NCBI GenBank assembly: GCA_030666765.1
Contig: DAOUXE010000128.1
Span: 1 to 5,109 of the forward strand
Length of the DNA: 5,109 nucleotides
Direction of reading: 5' to 3'
DNA from: Methanosarcinales archaeon
GTDB lineage: Archaea; Halobacteriota; Methanosarcinia; Methanosarcinales; Methanogasteraceae
Shown: in pieces, positions 1-4,859 of the stretch
How the letters are laid out: every line of letters begins with the position of its first letter
Position numbering within the stretch: position 1 is the stretch's first letter
Program-made: the position numbers and the translations under genes
The notes under the pieces: model-generated
What the model was told of the DNA's origin: nothing
The model's database searches: none
Seen by the model: only the letters and a program-made list of their open reading frames with translations

Positions 1-274
1 AGTACCTCGTCGCTGCTATCGTCATAATAAAGTTAAGAATCGCATAAACAAGAGCAATATCGAAAAAATCCGGTCGTTCGTAGATGAACCCGATAAGAAC
101 CAGAAGCACGATTGTTTTTGTTCCGATCACGTTCACAGCGATGATCCGGTTGAAGATTCCGGGTCCCTCGATGCCACGGTAGAGCGAAACAAAGCTTGCC
201 ATGACGATTGAGATTGCCATAGCCAGAAAGACATCCACCATCCCTATCGTTCCGAAGAGTAATGCACCTGTCAT
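1..274 (-). CDS. mnhF: Mrp/Mnh-type cation:proton antiporter subunit F (MnhF/MrpF), 3'-truncated by window edge
   Basis: My own translation from the ATG at 274-272 gives 91 codons with no stop before the window edge, so only the extreme C-terminus should be missing (the family is usually about 85-95 residues). The protein is almost wholly membrane-embedded, with three hydrophobic segments at about residues 10-31, 41-63 and 67-90. Between the first two lies the family signature LYRGIEGPGIFNRIIAVN, corresponding to the RxxxGPxxxDRixAxD loop of MnhF, with Asn in place of both usual acidic residues. MnhF is a small subunit of the multi-subunit Na+/H+ antiporter in the cytoplasmic membrane; homologous subunits (MbhB) occur in membrane-bound hydrogenases. 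It starts 3 nt after the mnhE stop, whose last codons hold its GGAGG RBS, so the two genes are probably cotranscribed and translationally linked. The rest of the operon lies outside, so antiporter versus hydrogenase module cannot be settled here. Confidence 0.88.
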   Translation of the reverse strand, partial: MTGALLFGTIGMVDVFLAMAISIVMASFVSLYRGIEGPGIFNRIIAVNVIGTKTIVLLVLIGFIYERPDFFDIALVYAILNFIMTIAATRY

Positions 275-277
275 CTA

Positions 278-760
278 TCAGTCCTCCATAAATACGTGAG
301 CAATCCTGCGCTCCATCGCGCCCTCCAGGAGGTCGTCAGCAGGCTCCTTAGCTATCGCGTGCACATAGAAAACATTGTCCACAATGTCAATTGTAACTGT
401 TCCGGGGGTGAGCGTTATCGAGTTTGCAAGCGCGGTACGCGCCACATCGCTCTTTAAGATCGTCTTGAACGTGACCACCTGTGGGTCGATAGGCATACTT
501 GGCGAGAGCGCCCGTTTTGCGACGTCGATGTTTGCGAGCACGATCTGGTAGATGAGCCACGGAATGTATGTGATGAACCGCAGGGTCTTTGTCAACCTGT
601 GTTTTTCCGTGTCTTTAAATAAGAGATCGTGGGATGCGTAAGCCACTAATCCCGAACACATGATTCCTGCGCCCACGTGGAACTTGTCGAAGTGTGCTGA
701 GAGCAGTAGCCAGAAGGTGAGCACGATTATGTATGTTGCTATGAAATGTTTTATATTCAT
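278..760 (-). CDS. mnhE: Mrp/Mnh-type cation:proton antiporter subunit E (MnhE/MrpE)
   Basis: The gene encodes 160 residues, the normal length for MnhE. Hydrophobic segments lie at about residues 5-22, 28-45 and 60-77. They are followed by a soluble C-terminal domain with the family hallmark NSITLTPGTVT at residues 113-123 and then the conserved YVHAI at 132-136. MnhE belongs to the membrane complex that exchanges Na+ (or Li+/K+) for protons and supports pH and sodium homeostasis; the same fold is MbhA in membrane-bound hydrogenases. The ATG at 760-758 has GGTGATC ending 4 nt upstream, a good match to the archaeal anti-SD, which supports this start. It is the first gene of a minus-strand operon, with mnhF next. 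An E-F start is seen both in archaeal Mnh operons and in Mbh/Mbs-type clusters, so the complex type is open. Family assignment is firm; cation specificity is not visible. Confidence 0.92.
   Translation of the reverse strand: MNIKHFIATYIIVLTFWLLLSAHFDKFHVGAGIMCSGLVAYASHDLLFKDTEKHRLTKTLRFITYIPWLIYQIVLANIDVAKRALSPSMPIDPQVVTFKTILKSDVARTALANSITLTPGTVTIDIVDNVFYVHAIAKEPADDLLEGAMERRIAHVFMED
283..287 (-). promoter_or_regulatory. Ribosome binding site of mnhF inside the end of mnhE
   Basis: GGAGG on the minus strand lies 8 nt before the mnhF ATG and inside the last codons of mnhE (…FMED). The mnhE stop TGA is followed directly by an in-frame TAG and then the mnhF ATG. This fixes the mnhF start and implies translational coupling. 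Confidence 0.8.
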
Positions 761-764
761 GTCA

Positions 765-771
765 GATCACC
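765..771 (-). promoter_or_regulatory. Ribosome binding site of mnhE
   Basis: GGTGATC on the minus strand, 4 nt before the mnhE ATG, is complementary to the archaeal 16S rRNA 3' end. It decides the start codon and shows that this mRNA has a leader. Confidence 0.75.
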
Positions 772-836
772 AGCAGTTATTCTTGTTCGATGTCATGTTG
801 GGCGGTTCACGCGTCTCCATCTTATGAATGCCCATC

Positions 837-865
837 GATATATATTCTGTTATCACTTATATTTT
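837..865 (-). promoter_or_regulatory. Probable promoter region of the mnhEF operon (two TATA-like boxes)
   Basis: On the minus strand two TATA-like stretches stand in tandem: AAAATATAAG (865-856) and GAATATATATC (847-837). Archaeal initiation about 25-30 nt downstream would give a leader of roughly 50-75 nt, consistent with the mnhE RBS at 765-771. Which box is used cannot be decided by eye. The upstream box abuts the TTGATG dyad at 864-881. Confidence 0.5.
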
Positions 866-881
866 GATGGGTGGACATCAA
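864..881. promoter_or_regulatory. TTGATG-N6-CATCAA dyad, possible operator of the mnh promoter
   Basis: A perfect 6-bp inverted repeat with a 6-bp spacer overlaps the upstream edge of the TATA-like box at 856-865, where the BRE for mnhEF would lie. A third copy of TTGATG lies at 961-966. The geometry suits a dimeric repressor or activator, but 6-bp arms can arise by chance in AT-rich DNA. Confidence 0.35.
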
Positions 882-971
882 TATATGGCAAGTGGGATAT
901 CGCGCCACGAAGTCGTGTTAACTGCCCACTATGGAACATCACGTGGGATTTAATGGGCTTTTGATGTCCAC
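871..971. repeat. 101-bp segment bounded by an 11-bp perfect inverted repeat
   Basis: GTGGACATCAA at 871-881 is repeated exactly inverted as TTGATGTCCAC at 961-971. The interior holds shorter complementary pieces: AGTGGG 891-896 with CCCACT 925-930, CCCAC 925-929 with GTGGG 943-947, and the imperfect palindrome CACGA-AG-TCGTG at 906-917. I see no open frame belonging to it and no clear target-site duplication. It could be a small MITE-like insertion, a pair of distant operator sites, or a structured RNA. Confidence 0.5.
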
Positions 972-1114
972 TATTGCCAAAGATGGGAACAACAAGCTTT
1001 AATAATCCCAAATACCAACTAAGATGTTGATACATTGCTCCCGAATGATGCTTATGGCGGCAGTGGTCACGTCCGCACACCACCACCGCACCGTAAGACA
1101 ATCGTGTGGAACGA

Positions 1115-1129
1115 TGCTACGATGTAGCA
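1115..1129. promoter_or_regulatory. TGCTAC-GAT-GTAGCA dyad upstream of the 1156 gene
   Basis: A perfect 6-bp inverted repeat with a 3-nt centre ends 3 bp before the TATA box at 1133-1142. As DNA it could be an operator beside the BRE. If transcription starts further upstream, it would instead be a small hairpin in the leader, 13 nt before the GGAGG. The two readings exclude each other. Confidence 0.4.
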
Positions 1130-1132
1130 AAA

Positions 1133-1142
1133 CTTTATATAT
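1133..1142 (+). promoter_or_regulatory. TATA box of the 1156 gene
   Basis: CTTTATATAT fits the archaeal TATA consensus well. Its centre is about 28 bp before the in-frame ATG at 1165, the spacing of a leaderless transcript, while GGAGG at 1143-1147 lies too close to the box to be in that RNA. A weaker alternative box, CTTTAATAAT at 997-1006, would give a leader of about 130 nt that includes the GGAGG. Confidence 0.5.
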
Positions 1143-1147
1143 GGAGG
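1143..1147 (+). promoter_or_regulatory. Ribosome binding site for the start at 1156
   Basis: GGAGG stands 8 nt before the ATG at 1156, a near-ideal spacing, and favours that start over the in-frame ATGs at 1141 and 1165. It works only if the mRNA begins upstream of it, which conflicts with use of the adjacent TATA box at 1133-1142. Confidence 0.5.
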
Positions 1148-1155
1148 CATTAAAA

Positions 1156-1872
1156 ATGGCACAAATGAAGAAAGTATCCATGAAAGATACAGAACCTGAG
1201 AGGGTTGCTGTCCTTGAGGGTCGGATCAGGGAGATCTATGCGGAGTACAGGCATCTCCTCCCTGCAGACTACAAATGGGAAGATGAAAGCAGCCGCTGGA
1301 CCGAACTGGTCTACTGCATATTCGCGGAACTCACACAGCATTCGTACAGGGATGCGCGCAGACTGGCAAACGAGATTGCAGACTTAAACCTGCTGGAGGT
1401 TGAGGACCTGGCTGGAATTCCGATAATGGATAACGGTATGGTTAATCCTGCTAACTCGCGTGTGAAAACCATAACAGACATCCTCAAAGCGAATGGTGTT
1501 GATGATGACGACATAACCAGGTCGCTTTCTGCAATCTGCAAGGTAGCGCAGGCAATTTGCGAGAATTACAACTGCAAGATCCAGAAGTTCCTCAGGAAGT
1601 ACGGTCATGAGATCGTCAACGAGTTTGACTCGCACGTCTCGTTTTCCGAGGTAAGTAAGGGCGTACAGTCCAGAATCCTTGTGAAATGGATTCAGAACAC
1701 ACTTTGCATGCCTCTTGCATTCTCGAATGTCTATACAGCCAGGTTCTGCGAGAGGAAGGGTGCCAGTTACTGGGAACTTGCAGAGGCGGCAGACAACCTC
1801 GGGATCAATGGTGCAATGCTTGATGACCTGCTCGAGGTATACATCGTTGACATAGAAGGGAAGAAGGTATAA
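1156..1872 (+). CDS. Uncharacterised protein, possible catalytically degenerate HhH-GPD (endonuclease III-like) fold
   Basis: The frame encodes 238 residues, mostly helical, charged at both ends, with no signal peptide or membrane segment. I do not recognise a named family with certainty. The order of segments resembles an endonuclease III-type DNA glycosylase: W48-TELVYCIFAELTQHSYRDARRLANEI fits the first helices (the usual 'ILSQQT' region), ITDILKANGV…ICKVAQAICENYN (116-139 and before) fits the next pair, GVQSRILVKWIQ at 169-180 sits where the LPGVGxKTA hairpin would be, and PLAFSNVYTARFCERKG at 186-202 resembles the 'VDTHVxRxxxRxG' segment. If so, the catalytic Lys is replaced, the catalytic Asp is Asn191, and there is no C-terminal 4Fe-4S cysteine set, so base excision activity is doubtful. 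The start at 1156 is chosen for the GGAGG; 1165 is an alternative if the transcript is leaderless. The gene stands alone, with T-tracts after the stop. That it is coding is near certain; the fold is inference. Confidence 0.85.
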   Translation: MAQMKKVSMKDTEPERVAVLEGRIREIYAEYRHLLPADYKWEDESSRWTELVYCIFAELTQHSYRDARRLANEIADLNLLEVEDLAGIPIMDNGMVNPANSRVKTITDILKANGVDDDDITRSLSAICKVAQAICENYNCKIQKFLRKYGHEIVNEFDSHVSFSEVSKGVQSRILVKWIQNTLCMPLAFSNVYTARFCERKGASYWELAEAADNLGINGAMLDDLLEVYIVDIEGKKV

Positions 1873-1914
1873 TCATTGATAGCAGGGGATCGGAATACGG
1901 TTCCTTGCCTTACC

Positions 1915-1940
1915 ATTTTTTATTTATTGAGAGTTTTTTT
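1915..1940 (+). terminator. Oligo-T terminator after the 1156 gene
   Basis: A T6 tract (1916-1921) and a T7 tract (1934-1940) lie 44-68 nt after the stop at 1870-1872. Repeated oligo-T on the non-template strand is the usual archaeal termination signal. There is no strong hairpin in front, only a 4-bp GGAA/TTCC stem around 1891-1903. Confidence 0.65.
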
Positions 1941-2015
1941 AATGAACCGCGGATTTGTTAATCGAGCGTCTATCACACTTAGTATTCGATCGTACTATTA
2001 ATAATAAATAATATC

Positions 2016-2072
2016 CCTGAACATGCCCGCATGCCGCGTGAATCCGCACTGCGGTACTCGGGCATGTTCAGG
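2016..2072 (-). terminator. Long stem-loop directly after usp, likely 3' end/terminator element
   Basis: CCTGAACATGCCCG at 2016-2029 pairs perfectly with CGGGCATGTTCAGG at 2059-2072 (14 bp). After a 2x2 internal loop, TGCCGC 2032-2037 pairs with GCGGTA 2051-2056 (one G-T), and GTG 2038-2040 with CAC 2047-2049, so nearly all 57 nt can fold. On the minus strand it begins 3 nt after the usp stop and is followed by AT-rich ATTATTTATTATTAATA without a run of four or more T. It could terminate or stabilise the usp mRNA, or be an inserted palindromic repeat. It could also block read-through from the convergent gene. Confidence 0.65.
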
Positions 2073-2075
2073 TGT

Positions 2076-3005
2076 CTACGCCACTTTCTTGATCGCAAGA
2101 ACAGAACTGTGAACCTTTCTCGCGACCGTTTCCGGCGCGGTCTTGTGCATGAGCCGCTTTAGCGCGCTTTCATCCTTTGAGCCCATAACGAGCAGGTCGA
2201 AACGCTGTTGTCTGGTAAGTCTTGCGATCTCATCGCTCTGCTTGCCAACCAGGACCTGCGAGCTTGCCGCAACCCCCCTATCACGCGCGATATCCGCAAT
2301 AGAGTCTGCGAGTGCCTGCCCTCGTGCCAGCCGGTTCTCCTTCATCTTGGTAAGCAGCGTATCCGAGGTCTTAACTGTCTCACCAAGCCTTCTGCGCTGC
2401 CTTCCAGCCCCCGATGACGCGGCAGCCTCAGGCAGGTAAACGACCCGCTCTGTGACGAGCCCCTCTTCGAGGTCCACGACCTGAACCGCAGTCAGTTCGG
2501 CATCGTACCCGTCAGCAACCTTTGCAGCGCATTCAGCGATGTTGACCGGGCTGTCTGCCGCGACGATGATCTTCTTGTAGTCGCCTGTGTCATGATCAAG
2601 GTCCTTTACCATGAGCAGGTTGTACTTCGAGATGTTGAGGAGTCCGGCTGCACGATCGCTCAACCCCTGTCCCGTTGCTGCGCCGCGCGTACCTGTTATC
2701 AACATGTTCGGAGCGATGTCCCGTGCAATCTTCATGATGTCCTTTGGCTGGTCAGCTGACGCCTTCTGCCGCACATCAGCGATCTCGACGCCGTGGTCTG
2801 CTGCCATGTCACTGATTTTTGAAAGCCGGTCATGAAACAGGTGTCGTGCAGCTTCGGTTTTGCGGCTGGAGTCAAACCAGCGTGTGTTCCTGATCTCGGT
2901 TGCCACAAGCTCGGCATCCAGATGCTGTGCCATCGATATGGCGTGTACGGCGGTGGCATCCAGATCAGATGCACCGTCGACCAGTAGTTGGAATCTTCGT
3001 GTCAT
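2076..3005 (-). CDS. Tandem-domain universal stress protein (UspA superfamily)
   Basis: The gene encodes 309 residues: two Usp (Rossmann-like alpha/beta) domains in one chain. Domain 1 (about 1-134) runs from RFQLLVDGASDLDATAVHAI to the end strand MLITGTRG…YNLLMVKD. Domain 2 (about 142-307) starts DYKKIIVAADSPVNIAECAAK and ends FDLLVMGSKDES…VHSSVLAIKK. Typical Usp domains bind ATP through G-2x-G-9x-G(S/T). In domain 2 the series starts at G275 but the next two glycines are D278 and K288, and domain 1 keeps only GTRG (105-108), so nucleotide binding is doubtful in both. Residues about 180-225 form a basic, Ala/Ser/Gly-rich insertion (GAGRQRRRLGE) unlike a compact Usp. The protein is presumably cytoplasmic. 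The ATG at 3005-3003 is supported by GAGGTG 8 nt upstream. The gene is monocistronic, bounded by a long hairpin and a divergent promoter region. Family is firm; the physiological role is not visible. Confidence 0.9.
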   Translation of the reverse strand: MTRRFQLLVDGASDLDATAVHAISMAQHLDAELVATEIRNTRWFDSSRKTEAARHLFHDRLSKISDMAADHGVEIADVRQKASADQPKDIMKIARDIAPNMLITGTRGAATGQGLSDRAAGLLNISKYNLLMVKDLDHDTGDYKKIIVAADSPVNIAECAAKVADGYDAELTAVQVVDLEEGLVTERVVYLPEAAASSGAGRQRRRLGETVKTSDTLLTKMKENRLARGQALADSIADIARDRGVAASSQVLVGKQSDEIARLTRQQRFDLLVMGSKDESALKRLMHKTAPETVARKVHSSVLAIKKVA

Positions 3006-3013
3006 TTCTCTTG

Positions 3014-3019
3014 CACCTC
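3014..3019 (-). promoter_or_regulatory. Ribosome binding site of the usp gene
   Basis: GAGGTG on the minus strand, 8 nt before the ATG at 3005-3003, matches the archaeal anti-SD and supports this start. Confidence 0.7.
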
Positions 3020-3138
3020 TTATGTGATTGTTCTCTATCGTTTTCGGTTTCTGCTTGAACGTCGTCTTGCGCGACCATCATCTTTCCGGTCTCTTCGCGC
3101 GTTCGACATCTTTCAAGTACCCTTCTGTAATGTCACCC

Positions 3139-3168
3139 GTATATACTCAATTGGTACTAAAAATTGAG
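3139..3168 (-). promoter_or_regulatory. Candidate usp promoter: TATA-like box with an upstream dyad
   Basis: GTATATAC at 3139-3146 is a TATA-like element on the minus strand. Just upstream, overlapping by one base, is a perfect 7-bp inverted repeat CTCAATT (3146-3152) - N9 - AATTGAG (3162-3168), covering the BRE position. Initiation near 3115 would give a leader of about 110 nt before the usp ATG, somewhat long but possible. The dyad could be an operator for a dimeric regulator. Confidence 0.45.
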
Positions 3169-3362
3169 AATGTGTCTTTTAGAGAACAATGGGTGTCAAA
3201 AACTGCACATCACGGGTAGCCTGTTGATACCAGGTGCCATATACGTGTTGGGATTGCATGGCTGCTGCCCACTTCTTGTGAAATGATGGGTTGTATGCCC
3301 ACCAGCGATGCCCATACCGGCGATGCCACATCATTCACCTTACAATCATGTTGCCCAAAAGG

Positions 3363-3374
3363 CTTTTTATATTT
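3363..3374 (+). promoter_or_regulatory. TATA box of the RHH/V4R-like regulator gene
   Basis: CTTTTTATATTT matches the archaeal TATA box. Its centre is about 28 bp before the ATG at 3396, so the transcript should start at or within a few bases of the start codon, giving a leaderless mRNA. No usable Shine-Dalgarno precedes this ATG (only AGG one base away), which agrees. Confidence 0.7.
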
Positions 3375-3395
3375 CAAGTCACATCGGACGTAGGT

Positions 3396-4859
3396 ATGGT
3401 GCTCAGAAAACACATCGCTCTCGAGGATGAACATCTAAAGAAGATAGAACCGCTCCTTGAGAAACACAAAGGCAACCTCAGTGCCGCGATACGGGATGCT
3501 ATTGACTTAACCGATGTCGCGCTGCAGTATTATGGCAGCGTCAAGGATGCCACGTTTCTGATCGCAACGCTCCGGGAGATCCGGGAGGATCAGGCAATCG
3601 TGCCAAAACCGATCTTCGATTACATGCTCACCCAGACAAAAGACCTGATAATCGAAAAAGAGGTTCTGGATCATGTTTTTGATCCGTCAGAGGTTGCAAC
3701 TATCTCAGAATTCGAGGAAGCGATGCGAAATCTGTGCACTGGTCTGTACTGGGATGCTCTTATCAGCATAACCCCCGACGATGACCGGAACCCATCGAGT
3801 GTCCATGCAGAGATCAAGGGGATCGACCACGATAAGCGGCATTTTCTTACGGGAATCATCGGGTCCTACCTGACATCCTCTTCGCTCGGGATCACAGAGA
3901 TGCGTTCGCACCTCGACACGCTCAAGATCGATTTTGAACGAAAAGCAAGCTCGAATGAAGCTTATAACGATCTTCTGAAGAATGTTGGCTGCATGCAGGA
4001 GACTTTTAAGGAACTGCACGCAAAGCCCGCGTTCTGGAGATCGTTGATCCATGAGTACAGTGCGGCGAACTACGAGATCGTTGCGCTGCACAGGAAGTTC
4101 TACGAAGATCTCCTGATCGGCAAGACGCCGCGGGCGATCATGACGTCCGAATGCCTCTGTGCAAAGCTCTCATTAGATGTCCCGCTGCAGGAAGTGCTTT
4201 ATGACTTAAAGCAGGTTGCTGAAACCTCACGCATCGTCAACCGGATGGACATCGATGGCGAGGACATAACAATTCATCATGGCTACCGAACGATGCGGGC
4301 TGTCGAGATACTGAAGAACATATTCCTGTGCATGCTCGAGTCAGCAGGACTCAATTATGATTACCAGCTGACCAGCAACGTGATCACCCTGAAGCACCGT
4401 CCCGAGGTTGAGGTAAAAATATTTGAGCTGCTCGAGCATGTTGGAGTCAAGGACGTCTTTGATGAGCCGTTGCGCGAGCTTGTAACGTTTCTGAGGGACA
4501 ATGGGATCGATTCTGACCGGCATACGCGGGTCTTCGGGAGAAGAGTGGGACGGCGTGTCGTATCTGACTATGAGAAGCAGTATGGCACGATATGGACCGC
4601 CGATAAGTTCAGGGACGCGCTCGCGAGAATCGATAGGATACCGGGGCGTGAGTCCGCGTGGGATGTGGGTGGCAGCACAGCCCACTACACCGTGTACAAG
4701 TGCCCACTTGCAAATGATGCCGATGCGTGCCACGTCTGCCGGGGGATATTTCGGGGCGCGATGCACTGTGCATTCAAGGGAATGGCAGAACTCGAGGTCC
4801 GGAAGCTTCTGAGCCACGGCGATGAGTACTGCGAGGTCTATGTGCACGAGATCGGGTGA
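3396..4859 (+). CDS. Putative one-component regulator: N-terminal ribbon-helix-helix-like segment, C-terminal Cys-containing V4R/methanogen-output-like domain
   Basis: The protein has 487 residues counted from the ATG at 3396. Residues 2-37 (LRKHIALEDEHLKKIEPLLEK…NLSAAIRDAI) read as a strand-helix-helix RHH DNA-binding unit of the CopG/MetJ kind; the NLSAAIRDAI turn-helix is typical. Residues about 45-345 are helical and acidic with no family I recognise; 290-335 (ITIHHGYRTMRAVEILKNIF…SNVITLKH) looks like an alpha/beta ligand-binding piece. Residues about 350-486 resemble 4-vinyl-reductase (V4R)/methanogen-output-like domains: CPLANDADACHVC (436-448), GIFRGAMHC (450-458) and LLSHGDEYCEVYVHEI (471-486). 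The five cysteines C436, C445, C448, C458 and C479 could bind a metal or hydrophobic ligand or sense redox. The start is set by the TATA box 28 bp upstream; the frame stays open further upstream, but that part is not protein-like. Known: V4R domains bind small ligands and sit on sensors and regulators. Inferred: ligand- or redox-dependent control of transcription; targets unknown. Confidence 0.82.
   Translation: MVLRKHIALEDEHLKKIEPLLEKHKGNLSAAIRDAIDLTDVALQYYGSVKDATFLIATLREIREDQAIVPKPIFDYMLTQTKDLIIEKEVLDHVFDPSEVATISEFEEAMRNLCTGLYWDALISITPDDDRNPSSVHAEIKGIDHDKRHFLTGIIGSYLTSSSLGITEMRSHLDTLKIDFERKASSNEAYNDLLKNVGCMQETFKELHAKPAFWRSLIHEYSAANYEIVALHRKFYEDLLIGKTPRAIMTSECLCAKLSLDVPLQEVLYDLKQVAETSRIVNRMDIDGEDITIHHGYRTMRAVEILKNIFLCMLESAGLNYDYQLTSNVITLKHRPEVEVKIFELLEHVGVKDVFDEPLRELVTFLRDNGIDSDRHTRVFGRRVGRRVVSDYEKQYGTIWTADKFRDALARIDRIPGRESAWDVGGSTAHYTVYKCPLANDADACHVCRGIFRGAMHCAFKGMAELEVRKLLSHGDEYCEVYVHEIG

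Larger units (their letters stand above)
761..1155. other. Divergent intergenic region between mnhE and the 1156 gene
   Basis: This 395-bp stretch has no convincing gene. It holds the mnhE RBS and TATA-like boxes (765-865), the dyad and 101-bp inverted-repeat segment (864-971), a second possible plus-strand TATA box CTTTAATAAT at 997-1006, a possible bulged hairpin (GCGG 1057-1060 and TGGT 1064-1067 against ACCACCGC 1082-1089), and the dyad and TATA box just before the next gene. Short frames across it on both strands have no RBS and no protein-like sequence. Confidence 0.6.
1873..2075. other. Convergent intergenic region
   Basis: Besides the oligo-T tracts and the long stem-loop annotated separately, this region holds a very AT-rich stretch (about 1990-2014, ATTAATAATAAATAATAT). 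I see no gene, tRNA or repeat array in it. Confidence 0.6.
3006..3395. other. Divergent intergenic region between usp and the RHH regulator gene
   Basis: This 390-bp region holds the usp RBS (3014-3019), the usp TATA-like box and dyad (3139-3168), and the TATA box of the plus-strand gene (3363-3374). Between 3236 and 3356 the motifs TGCC/TGCCCA/TGGG recur, with GCGATGCC at 3305-3312 and 3320-3327 as a 15-bp-spaced direct repeat. CTGCCCACT (3264-3272) and ATGCCCAT (3308-3315) also occur in the mnhE intergenic region (922-930, 828-835). No convincing gene is seen; the frame reaching the 3396 gene from upstream is probably not translated, because the TATA box lies within it. Confidence 0.5.

Noticed and set aside
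800..815. GGTTCAC resembling part of a tRNA T-arm
   Set aside because: No acceptor stem, anticodon arm or matching T-stem can be formed around it; no tRNA or rRNA found in the window.
746..1101. Short open frames on both strands between mnhE and the 1156 gene
   Set aside because: Low-complexity products rich in His, Tyr and Cys, no ribosome binding sites, and they run across TATA-like boxes and inverted repeats.
1024..1155. Upstream extension of the 1156 gene to ATG 1024 or 1141
   Set aside because: The added residues are His/Arg/Cys-rich and not protein-like, no RBS precedes 1024 or 1141, and the extension would cross the dyad and TATA box.
2143..2439. Plus-strand open frame of 98 codons opposite the usp gene
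   Set aside because: Ser/Leu/Arg-rich product typical of antisense frames in GC-rich genes; no start signal.
3300..3330. GCGATGCC direct repeats as a possible CRISPR-like array
   Set aside because: Only two 8-bp units at 15-bp spacing; too short and too few for a CRISPR array.
3291..3395. Upstream extension of the regulator to TTG 3291 or ATG 3348
   Set aside because: The strong TATA box at 3363-3374 lies inside the extension, the extra residues look non-protein-like, and the RHH-like segment begins right after the ATG at 3396.
3705..4091. Minus-strand open frame of 128 codons inside the regulator gene
   Set aside because: Fully antisense to the regulator, no RBS and no recognisable protein features; a by-product of codon bias.
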